A stretch of DNA of 14,214 bases from Treponema sp. (lineage in GTDB: Bacteria > Spirochaetota > Spirochaetia > Treponematales > Breznakiellaceae): NCBI GenBank assembly GCA_031275035.1, contig JAISPH010000061.1, forward strand, positions 1-14,214. Direction: 5' to 3'. Below the pieces are notes generated by a model that was not told the origin of the DNA, ran no database searches, and saw only the letters and a program-made list of their open reading frames with translations. Both the position numbers and the translations under genes were made by a program. Of the stretch, positions 6,855 to 14,095 are shown one piece after another (within the stretch, counting starts at the first letter, position 1; each line of letters begins with the position of its first letter).

Positions 6855-8399
6855 TTAACTGGACAGAATATGGCCCATGATCTGTTCCTGGGTGGCGGTT
6901 CTGCCCTCCAGCTCACCGGTAATCCGCCCCTCGCTCATGACGTAAATCCTGTCGCTCATGCCGATAATTTCCGGCATTTCGCTGGATATAAGGATGCAGG
7001 CTATACCCTGGGCCGCCAGGGTGTTGATGATCGTGTAGATCTCGTGTTTGGCCCCCACGTCAATGCCCCGGGTCGGCTCGTCCAGAATGAGGATCCGGGG
7101 GTCCGAGAAGAGCCACTTGGCCAGCACCACCTTTTGCTGGTTTCCCCCGGAGAGGTTCCCCGCAAGCTGTAAAATCGACGGCGTTTTGGTATTGAGTTTT
7201 TTACGGTAATCCTCCGCCGCGAGGATCTCCTCGTGTTCGTTAATCACGCTGTTCCGGGCGATTTTTTTCAGTTTTGCCAGGGTGGTATTTTCTTTGATGG
7301 TCCCGATCAGCACGAGGCCGAATTCCTTCCGGTCCTCGGTCATATAGGCGAGTCCCTGTTCAATCGCCCGGGGAATTGAATTGAGGTTCACTTCCCTGCC
7401 GTTGATAAAGGTTTGGCCGCTGATGTTCTCGCCGTAATACTTGCCGAAAATGCTGGTAGCCAGTTCCGTGCGCCCCGCCCCCACGAGGCCCGCCAGGCCC
7501 ACCACTTCCCCGGCCCGGACGGCGATATTCACCTTATCCAGCTTCTTCCGTTCGGGATTGTCGGGGTTATACACCGTCCAGTCCCGCACCTCAAACACCA
7601 CGTCCCCGATGGGGTTGTTCCGTTTGGGAAAGCGGTCGGTGATTTCCCGCCCAACCATGCCCTTGATGATCCGCTCTTCGCTGATAGAGGCCCTGCCGGC
7701 GGAATCCCGCTCCACTTCCAGGGTCTCGATGGTCCTGCCGTCCCGTAGTATGGTGATATTGTCCGCTACCGCCGCCACTTCGTTGAGCTTGTGGGAGATC
7801 AGCACCGATGAAATGTTGTGCAGATCCCGGAGTTCCCGCAGAATTTGGAGCAGATGTTCGCTGTCGTTCTCGTTGAGCGCCGAGGTGGGCTCGTCCAGGA
7901 TCAGGATCTTGGCGTCCTTTGCCAGGGCCTTGGCGATTTCCACCAGCTGCTGTTTACCCACCCCCAGCTTGTTCACCGGCATATTGGGGTTTTCTTCCAG
8001 CCCCAGTTTCCGCATATAGATAAGGGCGTCGTCCCTTGTTTTATCCCAGTTAATGATATTATATTTTGCCCGCTCGTCCCCCAGGAAAATATTTTCCGCG
8101 ATAGAAAGATAGGGGCTGAGGGCCAATTCCTGATGGATAATCACGATCCCCGCCTTTTCACTTTGTTTGATGTTGGCAAAGGCGCAGGGAAGCCCTTCAA
8201 ACACGATCTCCCCCTCATAACTGCCGTGGGGATAGACCCCGGAGAGAATTTTCACCAGGGTGGATTTTCCCGCGCCGTTCTCTCCCACCAGGGCATGGAT
8301 CTCCCGCCGATTTACCCGGAGATTGACCTTATCCAGGGCCACCACGCCGGGAAAGGTCTTGGTGATGTTTTTCATTTCAAGCAAAGCTTGATGAGGCAT
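6855..8399 (-). CDS. mmsA: Monosaccharide ABC transporter ATP-binding protein (MmsA/GguA type)
   Basis: Fused double ATPase of a CUT2 sugar importer, 514 residues, driving uptake through MmsB. The first nucleotide-binding domain has Walker [10 protein letters not shown] (39-47), Q-loop Gln90, a degenerate signature LGVGKQQ (145-151) and Walker B KILILDEP (164-171). The second has a degenerate Walker A ([10 protein letters not shown]) but a full signature LSGGNQQK and Walker [14 protein letters not shown]. This asymmetry is normal in the RbsA/XylG/MglA family. The ATG at 8399 has AAGGAG 6 bases upstream; the longer frame from 8552 would translate the intergenic hairpins. It lies between chvE and mmsB; the 153-bp gap after chvE holds strong hairpins that probably lower its expression relative to the binding protein. 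Confidence 0.95.
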   Translation of the reverse strand: MPHQALLEMKNITKTFPGVVALDKVNLRVNRREIHALVGENGAGKSTLVKILSGVYPHGSYEGEIVFEGLPCAFANIKQSEKAGIVIIHQELALSPYLSIAENIFLGDERAKYNIINWDKTRDDALIYMRKLGLEENPNMPVNKLGVGKQQLVEIAKALAKDAKILILDEPTSALNENDSEHLLQILRELRDLHNISSVLISHKLNEVAAVADNITILRDGRTIETLEVERDSAGRASISEERIIKGMVGREITDRFPKRNNPIGDVVFEVRDWTVYNPDNPERKKLDKVNIAVRAGEVVGLAGLVGAGRTELATSIFGKYYGENISGQTFINGREVNLNSIPRAIEQGLAYMTEDRKEFGLVLIGTIKENTTLAKLKKIARNSVINEHEEILAAEDYRKKLNTKTPSILQLAGNLSGGNQQKVVLAKWLFSDPRILILDEPTRGIDVGAKHEIYTIINTLAAQGIACILISSEMPEIIGMSDRIYVMSEGRITGELEGRTATQEQIMGHILSS

Positions 8400-8418
8400 G
8401 AAACACTCCTTAATCACA

Positions 8419-8494
8419 GAAGCTCTTTGAAAATGGAGGCTTTCCCAAAAACTGAAGTTTTGGGAAAGCCTCAATGACCATTTCAAAGAGCTTC
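8419..8494 (-). repeat. Nested hairpin between chvE and mmsA, built round a hairpin 3 repeat
   Basis: The outer arms GAAGCTCTTTGAAAATGG (8419-8436) and its near-complement (8478-8494) enclose a standalone copy of hairpin 3 of the composite repeat (GAGGCTTTCCC arm from 8436; complement to 8472; core CCAAAAACTGAAGTTTTGG). The result is a very long stem of about 76 bases just 19 bases upstream of the mmsA start codon. On the mRNA it would form a strong structure between binding-protein and ATPase genes, likely affecting mRNA stability, ribosome access or processing. It looks like a repeat sitting inside an older palindrome. Confidence 0.75.
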
Positions 8495-8537
8495 CAAGGA
8501 AAAACAGAACCGGCTCCAAACCCCGGGGGTTTGGAGC
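8495..8537 (-). terminator. Terminator-like hairpin directly after chvE
   Basis: An 11-bp perfect stem (GCTCCAAACCC 8513-8523; complement 8527-8537, loop CGG) begins 15 bases past the chvE stop codon. Reading leftwards it is followed by CCGGTTCTGTTTTTCC, with a five-T run at 8504-8500, slightly displaced from the stem. It could be a leaky terminator or attenuator, giving more chvE than downstream mRNA. Confidence 0.6.
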
Positions 8538-8552
8538 GGGTAAAAGCTTCAA

Positions 8553-9653
8553 TTACAGCCCGAGCTCCGCGGCGGTATGATACCCCGTATCGATCACGTC
8601 TTTTTGAACATTATCCTTGGTAACAATAACGGAGTCAAGCAGCAAAGACGGGACTATCTTGGCGCCGTTGTGGTAGCTCTTCGTGTCCAGGCCCGTGGGG
8701 GTCTTGCCCTGCATAAGGGTGTCCACCAGGGTCACCGTCGCGGCTCCCAGGGAGCGGGTGTCTTTCAGCACGGTGGCGTACTGCTCGCCGGCAAGGATGG
8801 ACTTAACGGAAGCGACGATACAATCCTGACCGCCTACCACCGGCAGGGGTTTGCCGGGAGCGCTGCCGTAACCGACGGCTTTGCAGGCTTCCAGGCAGGA
8901 CAGGCTGATGGGGTCATAGGGGGAGAGGATCCCGTTAAGCACCACATCCCCTGAGTAGTAGGCCGAAAGCAGGTTCTCCATACGCTTCTGGGCTTCCGCG
9001 GCGTCCCAGCGCAGGGTGCCGATGACGGCCCGGTCTATCTGGCCCGAGGGAACCTTGAGCACTCCCTTGTCGAAGTAGGGTTTCAGCTTGTCCATGGCGC
9101 CCTGATAGAAGCCGACGGAGTTGTTGTCGTCCGGGGAACCGGCGAACAGTTCGACGATCACCGGTTTTGAGGCAACGGCCTGATCCAGCTTGAGGCCCCT
9201 GATCAGGATGTCGCCCATCTGGCCGCCGACCTTGTAGTTGTCGAAGGAGACATAGTAGTCCACATTGGGGGACTGCATGAGAAGCCGGTCATAGGAGATG
9301 ACGGGAATCTTGGCCGCGGCGGCGTTGGCGAGCTGGTTGGAAAGCGCCGAGCCGTCTATAGAAGCGATAACGAGAACTTTTACCCCTTTGGTGATCATGT
9401 CGTCAATCTGCCGGGTCTGGGTGGCGATGTCGTCGTCGGAATACTGCAAGTCCACGGCGTAGCCGAGTTTTTCCAGGCCCTCTTTGACCGCGTTTCCGTC
9501 CTTAATCCACCGTTCCTCCGACCGGGTGGGCATGACGACGCCGATTAGGCTTTTGCCCCCCCCCTGGGTTTGGCTGCCGCCGCCTGAGAAAACTGTCCCC
9601 GCCGCGATAAGCAGGACCAGAGCCGCCAGTAAAGCTTTCCGTACACCTTTCAT
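8553..9653 (-). CDS. chvE: ChvE-like periplasmic monosaccharide-binding protein
   Basis: High-affinity binding protein that delivers monosaccharides to MmsA-MmsB; 366 residues. It matches Agrobacterium ChvE along its length as I remember that sequence: IGVVMPTRSEERWIKDG, LQYSDDDIATQTRQIDDM, KGVKVLVIASIDGSALS, ISYDRLL, VELFAGSPDDNNS, GTLRWDAAEAQKRMENLLSAYY, ILSPYD, PVVGGQD and LKDTRSLG. ChvE binds arabinose, galactose, glucose, xylose and related sugars. The araA neighbour favours L-arabinose here. A signal peptide covers about residues 1-23 (AAGTVFS then GGGSQTQ); no lipobox Cys is seen, so it is likely free in the periplasm. I chose the ATG at 9653, 6 bases after GGAGG, over the frame start at 9800, which would run through the promoter. 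It is the first gene of the operon. Confidence 0.94.
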   Translation of the reverse strand: MKGVRKALLAALVLLIAAGTVFSGGGSQTQGGGKSLIGVVMPTRSEERWIKDGNAVKEGLEKLGYAVDLQYSDDDIATQTRQIDDMITKGVKVLVIASIDGSALSNQLANAAAAKIPVISYDRLLMQSPNVDYYVSFDNYKVGGQMGDILIRGLKLDQAVASKPVIVELFAGSPDDNNSVGFYQGAMDKLKPYFDKGVLKVPSGQIDRAVIGTLRWDAAEAQKRMENLLSAYYSGDVVLNGILSPYDPISLSCLEACKAVGYGSAPGKPLPVVGGQDCIVASVKSILAGEQYATVLKDTRSLGAATVTLVDTLMQGKTPTGLDTKSYHNGAKIVPSLLLDSVIVTKDNVQKDVIDTGYHTAAELGL

Positions 9654-9692
9654 TTCTTTCCTCCGCTGAGATGATTTTGGCGCAAACGTTCT

Positions 9693-9718
9693 CAATGCGT
9701 GTTCGTTCACGCTCATTG
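9693..9718 (-). promoter_or_regulatory. Possible operator or 5'-leader inverted repeat before chvE
   Basis: CAATGCGTG (9693-9701), six bases TTCGTT, then CACGCTCATTG (9708-9718) form an inverted repeat with one bulged base. It begins 4 bases downstream of the -10 box, over the expected transcription start. That is where a repressor could block transcription, or it could be a hairpin at the mRNA 5' end. The half-site GTG-N6-CAC fits GntR- or LacI-type sites loosely; it does not match the AraR operator consensus that I know. Confidence 0.45.
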
Positions 9719-9722
9719 GCCC

Positions 9723-9751
9723 ATTATACAACGGGAATTCGGGGTTGTCAA
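9723..9751 (-). promoter_or_regulatory. Consensus sigma70 promoter of the pentose operon
   Basis: On the minus strand, TTGACA (9751-9746), exactly 17 bases, then TATAAT (9728-9723): both hexamers match the consensus completely at the ideal spacing. The T-rich sequence just upstream (two T7 runs, 9753-9780) could act as an UP-like element. The start codon of chvE is 70 bases beyond the -10 box. So strong a promoter implies control by a repressor, consistent with the inverted repeat over the start site. Confidence 0.9.
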
Positions 9752-9781
9752 GAAAAAAATGAACGGAAAAAAATCGGGGGA

Positions 9782-9883
9782 TCATGGGGCGGATACCCAT
9801 ACCCGGCTATTCCGGACCGGATCCCCGCGGGCCGGCGGAAGCCGCCGTGCAAATCCTCCGGGAAACTGATAATTTCCGGACAT
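9782..9883 (-). CDS. Doubtful 33-residue ORF upstream of the chvE promoter
   Basis: An ATG at 9883 preceded by GGAGG at a 6-base distance opens a 33-codon frame (beginning MSGNYQFPGGFARRLPPARG) that ends at 9782, about 30 bases before the -35 box. The composition is rich in Arg, Pro and Gly, as random GC-rich DNA would give. I see no homology or membrane segment. The ribosome-binding site is the only positive evidence, so it may be chance. Confidence 0.15.
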   Translation of the reverse strand: MSGNYQFPGGFARRLPPARGDPVRNSRVWVSAP

Positions 9884-9914
9884 GCCGTTCCTCCGTAAAA
9901 ATAGCGCTATGCTT

Positions 9915-9938
9915 ATCCGGAAACCAATCCGGAAACCA
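9915..9938. repeat. Perfect 12-bp tandem repeat (two units)
   Basis: ATCCGGAAACCA occurs twice head to tail, 21 bases past the end of the CUT1 operon. Related TCCGG(G)AAA / TTTCCGGA arms at 9857-9865 and 9873-9880 could form a hairpin. Pairs of direct repeats of this size can be regulator half-sites; here they lie far (about 165 bp) upstream of the chvE -35 box, so the role is open. The rest of 9752-9958 shows nothing else clear; I find no convincing intrinsic terminator for the CUT1 operon. Confidence 0.5.
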
Positions 9939-9958
9939 TACGTTTCCCACGGTTAAAA

Positions 9959-10753
9959 TTACGCTTCTTCGCCATAAACCGCCCATTGGGTAAGCGCCGG
10001 AAACGGAGAAGCATCATCATTCTTGACGAGATTTGCAAGCTTAACCCATCTTGTATTCCGTTTTGAAAACATAAATTCCTGAACGTCACCGGTCTTCTTT
10101 AAATGCAAACCAATGCTGGTCCCATTGGAAAAAAACAAACGCGCCTCTTTCCAGTAACTGTCATGGGGAAAGTCAGCCCGCAGGACAATGTATATCCTGT
10201 CAATTCGCACGGATCGGCCGAATTCAATCATAATCTCCGCGTCAGGGTCTTCATTTTCTCCCCATGATTGATAGGGCCAGGCGCCGTGGCCGAAAGGTTC
10301 GACAACTCCGTCGATGGTATTACGAGCCGCAAAAACGGATTCGCCCCTGGTTTCGGCGGTGGCGGTACAGTGGGGGTAATAGGTAGAAGGTCCCCGGCGG
10401 TCAATAGGATTTTCACTGAGATTACGGTACCGGGCCCAAATGTCCGCGGCAGCGAGGGATACCGAAAGCCGTTTCTCCCCAGCGGCGAAGGATCCAGGAG
10501 GATACGCATCGTGCTCCTCTCCCAGGGGTACCGGGAATTCCAGACGGGAAGCGGCCAACCACACCATAGCCGCCGGGACCGCCGGGTCGAACCGCATACA
10601 CAACGGGAGCGGAAAGACCGTGCTTTTTACCGTAATCATGTCTCCTTCCTCATAAATTCCCCCAAACACCAGTTCAGCGGCATTCGTCCCCTTCGCCGAC
10701 GCCTTTACCCTGCCGTGCATGTCACAAACCGAAAGCTCCAACCCTACTTCCAA
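9959..10753 (-). CDS. Cytosolic protein with discoidin/galactose-binding-like C-terminal domain
   Basis: This 264-residue protein is of uncertain function. Residues 1 to ~95 look like a small beta-rich domain; ~105-264 resemble the beta-sandwich of F5/8 type C (discoidin) carbohydrate-binding modules, with AARNTIDG, PYQSWGENEDPDAEIMIEFGR, IDRIYIVLRADFPHDSYW and a closing RWVKLANL strand. I recall similar uncharacterised proteins beside sugar transporters in Clostridia. There is no signal peptide or membrane segment, so it should be cytoplasmic, unusual for a discoidin-like module. It may bind the imported sugar or a polymer fragment. The start is probably the TTG at 10753: GGGGGTGA lies just upstream and the frame begins 10 bases after the malG-like gene stops. 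The first in-frame ATG (10720) would cut off the first beta strand. Confidence 0.7.
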   Translation of the reverse strand: MEVGLELSVCDMHGRVKASAKGTNAAELVFGGIYEEGDMITVKSTVFPLPLCMRFDPAVPAAMVWLAASRLEFPVPLGEEHDAYPPGSFAAGEKRLSVSLAAADIWARYRNLSENPIDRRGPSTYYPHCTATAETRGESVFAARNTIDGVVEPFGHGAWPYQSWGENEDPDAEIMIEFGRSVRIDRIYIVLRADFPHDSYWKEARLFFSNGTSIGLHLKKTGDVQEFMFSKRNTRWVKLANLVKNDDASPFPALTQWAVYGEEA

Positions 10754-10763
10754 CTATCACCCC

Positions 10764-11600
10764 CTATTCTTTGACAGCCGCACTGGCAAGTCCGCTTATC
10801 AAATTCCTTGAGAATACGGCAAACATGATCAACATGGGAATTGTCGCGATTGTCATGCCCAAGATTTGAGCCGCTACATCAGCGCGGAATTGAGTTGCAA
10901 GCTGACGGATACCTAAAGGTATCGTATATAGTTTTAGACTGGACAATACAATCATGGGTATAAAGAAACTATTCCATGACCAGAGGAACGAAAGCATGAT
11001 CAGCGTTGCGCAGGCCGGCCCCATAAAGGGCACCGCGATCATCAAAAATATCCTGAATTCACCGCAGCCGTCAAGACGGGCGCTTTCCACCACAGAATCC
11101 GGTATGGCGTTTGAGCTATACTGCCGAATCCAGAAAACACCAAACGCGCTTGCCGCCGGAGGTATGATGAGGGGCAGATGAGTATTAAGCCAGCCTATCT
11201 TGTTTATCTCGATGACAAAACCAACCAAACTGAGCTGGGTTGGAACCATCATGGTAAGCATAACAATAGTTAACATTACTTTCCGGCCTTTAAATTTGTA
11301 TTTGGAAAGGGCATACCCGCACATGGAACAAACGATAACCGTCAGGATTGAACACGAAAGGGATACAAAGAGAGAGTTGAAATAAAAGCGATCTATACGT
11401 ATCTGTCTGAGGGTCTTCAGATTTCCCTGAAGATAATCGCCCGGCAAAAGCCTGAGTCCTGTATAAAGGGCATTCGTTTTATATGTTCCCATATTTATCA
11501 TAAACCAGAAGGGGGCAAGGGCAACCATGGAAATAAAGATCATCATAACAAGCAGGGGAATTTTCTTGAGCGTAGCCCTGCCGACAAATGAACCTTGCAT
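10764..11600 (-). CDS. CUT1 sugar ABC transporter permease (MalG-like)
   Basis: Inner-membrane permease subunit, 278 residues, with six likely membrane segments (first at about residues 13-37, IPLLVMMIFISMVALAPFWFMI). The ATPase-contact EAA loop reads ESARLDGCGEFRIFLMIAVPFMGP, where the usual EAA--DGA-----F--I-LP pattern is recognisable, with Cys in place of Ala after DG. CUT1 permeases of this class move oligosaccharides or glycerol-phosphates; sequence alone does not give the substrate. The ATG at 11600 directly follows the TAG of the preceding gene, and its ribosome-binding site AAGGAGG is read as the last codons (KKED) of the MalF-like protein, so the two permeases are tightly coupled. 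Confidence 0.93.
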   Translation of the reverse strand: MQGSFVGRATLKKIPLLVMMIFISMVALAPFWFMINMGTYKTNALYTGLRLLPGDYLQGNLKTLRQIRIDRFYFNSLFVSLSCSILTVIVCSMCGYALSKYKFKGRKVMLTIVMLTMMVPTQLSLVGFVIEINKIGWLNTHLPLIIPPAASAFGVFWIRQYSSNAIPDSVVESARLDGCGEFRIFLMIAVPFMGPACATLIMLSFLWSWNSFFIPMIVLSSLKLYTIPLGIRQLATQFRADVAAQILGMTIATIPMLIMFAVFSRNLISGLASAAVKE

Positions 11601-12518
11601 CTAGTCCTCCTTTTTCCCGGCCATAAGACGGTTCACCATAAATGAAATAATAGCGATAATGACAAAAAGACATACCGCGATGGCCGCGCCGTACCCGTTT
11701 CTGAATTTTCCATTAAAAGCCGTTTCGTAAAAAAGCCATATACCGGTCAGGACCGAATAATCAGGACCACCGATCTGTTTTCCTGTGATGGTAAAAATCA
11801 TAAAGGGTTCTTCAAATATCTGAAAACATCCTATCATGGTGGTAATAACGACAAAGATAATAACAGGCTTCAAAAGGGGAACGGTTATTGCCCTCATCCT
11901 CTGAAACGCGTTTGCCCCGTCTATTTCACTGGCCTCATAATAATCCCTGTTGATATTGGTCAGGCCCGCCAGAAAAAGAATCGCCGTATAGCCTGTCCAG
12001 CGCCAGATGGTAACGAGGGCAACCAAGATCCGGGCAGGCCATGGCTCCCTTGTCCAGAGAACCGGCGGAATACCAATCTTTCCCAGCAGCGTGTTTATTA
12101 TGCCCAATGCGGGATCAAACAGCAGGGCAAAGATTATCCCCAAGGCAATGGGAGTGGTAAGGTAAGGAAGAAAATTTAACAGCCGGAACCCTTTCTTCCA
12201 AATCATTTGCCTGCTGTTCAGAAAATTTGATATCAGAAAGCCAAGAATAATCTGAATCGGAATAACCATGGCCATCAACAAAAAAGTATTGGTAAGCGAT
12301 TTATAGAAAAGTCTGTCATGAAAAACTTCGATATAGTTACTTATTCCAATAAAGGCAGGCGTATCAAACCCATGCCAGTCATTAAGGCTGATAAAGGCGC
12401 TGAAAATTATCGGAAATACCGCAAAGGTCAGAAAAATGATGAAATACGGGGCCGCAAAAAGATAGGGAGCAATTTTCTGTTTCAGCAAATAACTATGTTG
12501 GGTTACTTTTCTCGTCAT
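11601..12518 (-). CDS. CUT1 sugar ABC transporter permease (MalF-like)
   Basis: Partner permease of 305 residues, with a typical start (KIAPYLFAAPYFIIFLTFAVFPIIFSAFISLNDW, here read in pieces: APYLFAAPYF, FAVFPIIFS, SLNDW) and about six membrane segments. The EAA loop is EASEIDGANAFQRMRAITVPLLKP, the standard CUT1 form. The C-terminus ends in MAGKKED, whose codons double as the ribosome-binding site of the next gene. The ATG at 12518 has AAGGAT 6 bases upstream, a moderate site. It follows the binding-protein gene after a 105-bp gap that contains a strong terminator-like hairpin, so its expression is probably below that of the binding protein. Confidence 0.93.
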   Translation of the reverse strand: MTRKVTQHSYLLKQKIAPYLFAAPYFIIFLTFAVFPIIFSAFISLNDWHGFDTPAFIGISNYIEVFHDRLFYKSLTNTFLLMAMVIPIQIILGFLISNFLNSRQMIWKKGFRLLNFLPYLTTPIALGIIFALLFDPALGIINTLLGKIGIPPVLWTREPWPARILVALVTIWRWTGYTAILFLAGLTNINRDYYEASEIDGANAFQRMRAITVPLLKPVIIFVVITTMIGCFQIFEEPFMIFTITGKQIGGPDYSVLTGIWLFYETAFNGKFRNGYGAAIAVCLFVIIAIISFMVNRLMAGKKED

Positions 12519-12579
12519 AGCCGCATCCTTTTATCCTTACTCATCGAACCCCCGGACCGAAATGGGGGCCCTCAAACAA

Positions 12580-12616
12580 AGAAACGCCGGTTAACAGGTG
12601 ATTAACCGGCGTTTCT
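12580..12616 (-). terminator. Attenuator-like hairpin between binding-protein and permease genes
   Basis: A perfect 15-bp stem (left arm AGAAACGCCGGTTAA, 12580-12594; right arm 12602-12616) with a 7-base loop starts 7 bases past the binding-protein stop codon. Reading leftwards it is followed by TTTGTTTGAGG, a weak T-rich tail. No new promoter is evident before the MalF-like gene, so I read it as a leaky terminator or 3' mRNA stabiliser that favours the binding protein. A small C5/G5 hairpin (12549-12568) comes next. Confidence 0.65.
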
Positions 12617-12623
12617 CTTAAAA

Positions 12624-13961
12624 TTACCGGGAAAGTTCGGGCGCCCTTTCCAGGAGCAGGGTTATGAATTTCGTGTAGGTTTCATCGGCGCTTTTTCCGG
12701 ACATGAGATCGGGCAGGGTTTGGGAGTTCACCCTTCCAATGTGAAAGTCAAAGGGACCCATGATTGGGGCCGATGTCCCGGGAAGTACGGAAATTTCGTT
12801 GAGCTTTGCAACCCAGTTCTGTCCTCCGAAATAAGGATCCGGCTCTCCTTTAAAAAGATCCGTATCATAAGCAGGTTTGTACATGGTAGTAGCGTTATGG
12901 GCCTGGAAGAAACTCTTGGAACCTTCCATGGTCATAGTAAACCATTTGACGGCCTCCCAGGCAAGCTCTTTGTTTTTCGCCTTCTTGGGAATCGCATAGG
13001 CAGTCCCGCCCCGGTTAAAACCGTCTCCAGGGGGAGTTATGAGACCCCACTTGCCGACGGAATCGGGATCCGCGGGTTTCACTACATAACTGAAAAACCA
13101 TGCCGGTCCTTCATAGAAAAGCACCTTGTTGGAAGAGAAGGAGGTCATCCAGGTAGGGGTCCACATAGTGTAGGGGCCTATAGCCTTGTTAGCCGCCAGT
13201 TTTTCAATGACCCGATAAGTTGGCAGGGTGGTATTATCGGTATTCAATTTCGTACCGATGGTGTGGGGTTCCTTAAAAAGACTCCCTATACAATCCACTA
13301 CGTCTTCGGGACTGGCAAACATATAGTCTCCGCCGGCGGCCACGACTTTGCTTTTTTCGATAAAGTCGTCAATGCTGGCAAAAAGTTTTTCCATTTCGGC
13401 GGGATCATCGGTACCAAAATATTTCTTTGCCAAGTTACGGTCATACATATAGCCGGATACGCAGTTGTCAATTTGAGAACAAACAATTTCGCCCTTTGAA
13501 TTGCTGATGAGGGGTATGTCAATGGGCAGCACATCGTTCTTGTTGAAGTTGTACGGCGGCGCGTCCAGCCGTTCCCACACGTCCATATTGTTAAACTGGC
13601 CCCGTTCGGCGCTTTCGATGTTAATGATATCCGGCAGATCGATACCTGTGGCAAAGGCGGTAAGCACCTTCTCGGGGAACTCATCACTAGGAACCGCCAC
13701 AAAATCTATCTTTACATTGGGATAATACTTATTGAAGTCCTGAGTTCCGCGGATTTCATAATCTCCCCATACCCACCATGAAATTTCACCCTTGAGTTCC
13801 GTATTAACCTTACTCGGATCAATAGGATTTCCCAAGGCATCCACATTGTTCTCCGCCGTTCTTGCCTCTGAATCTGACGACGACTTTGAGCCGCCGCAAG
13901 CAACAAGAAAAGACAAGATAAAGATGCCTGCCATACTGATAAGTTTCCAGCTAACCTTCAT
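12624..13961 (-). CDS. Extracellular solute-binding lipoprotein (CUT1 sugar transporter)
   Basis: Binding protein of 445 residues that captures the transported sugar at the cell surface or periplasm. The signal sequence MKVSWKLISMAGIFILSF leads into the lipobox LVAC with Cys22, then GGSKSSSD, so it is a membrane-anchored lipoprotein. The body has the family-1 solute-binding layout: GEISWWVWGDYE, DFNKYYPNVKIDFVAVPSD near the N-terminus, EKVLTAFATGIDLPDII, VLFYEGPAWFFSYV, KWGLITPPGDG, GGTAYAIPKKAKNKELAWEA and a C-terminal helix rich in Leu. Aromatic residues (WWVWG, PAWFF) are candidate sugar-stacking positions. The ATG at 13961, just after GGAGGAAGGT, is chosen over 14012 because only it gives a proper signal peptide. 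It is the first gene of the operon. The substrate cannot be told from sequence; the following discoidin-like gene hints at a plant-polymer oligosaccharide. Confidence 0.92.
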   Translation of the reverse strand: MKVSWKLISMAGIFILSFLVACGGSKSSSDSEARTAENNVDALGNPIDPSKVNTELKGEISWWVWGDYEIRGTQDFNKYYPNVKIDFVAVPSDEFPEKVLTAFATGIDLPDIINIESAERGQFNNMDVWERLDAPPYNFNKNDVLPIDIPLISNSKGEIVCSQIDNCVSGYMYDRNLAKKYFGTDDPAEMEKLFASIDDFIEKSKVVAAGGDYMFASPEDVVDCIGSLFKEPHTIGTKLNTDNTTLPTYRVIEKLAANKAIGPYTMWTPTWMTSFSSNKVLFYEGPAWFFSYVVKPADPDSVGKWGLITPPGDGFNRGGTAYAIPKKAKNKELAWEAVKWFTMTMEGSKSFFQAHNATTMYKPAYDTDLFKGEPDPYFGGQNWVAKLNEISVLPGTSAPIMGPFDFHIGRVNSQTLPDLMSGKSADETYTKFITLLLERAPELSR

Positions 13962-13990
13962 TACCTTCCTCCATACTAAAAAATATATGT

Positions 13991-14039
13991 CCTCTGAATT
14001 ATAATTTTTCAAAGGACCAATTTCCCAGAGGTATACCTC
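13991..14039 (-). promoter_or_regulatory. Putative promoter and palindromic operator of the CUT1 operon
   Basis: On the minus strand a perfect -10 box TATAAT (14003-13998) stands 36 bases upstream of the start codon. No good -35 box lies 16-18 bases before it (GGGAAA at 17), which suggests an activator-dependent promoter. A perfect 12-bp palindrome GAGGTATACCTC (14028-14039) covers roughly the -40 to -50 region, where an activator would bind. A second imperfect inverted repeat (CCTCTGAA 13991-13998; TTCAAAGG 14008-14015) brackets the -10 box. Confidence 0.55.
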
Positions 14040-14095
14040 GGGTAAATTGCGCTAAAATTAAACCGTATCGCTTCGCTAAATAAAACATCTTACTG

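Noticed and set aside
8400..8552. N-terminal extension of MmsA from 8552
   Set aside because: It would translate two intergenic hairpins. The ATG at 8399 has a good ribosome-binding site and gives the family's normal N-terminus.
9654..9800. N-terminal extension of the ChvE-like protein from 9800
   Set aside because: The extension runs through a perfect promoter, and only the start at 9653 gives a signal peptide after GGAGG.
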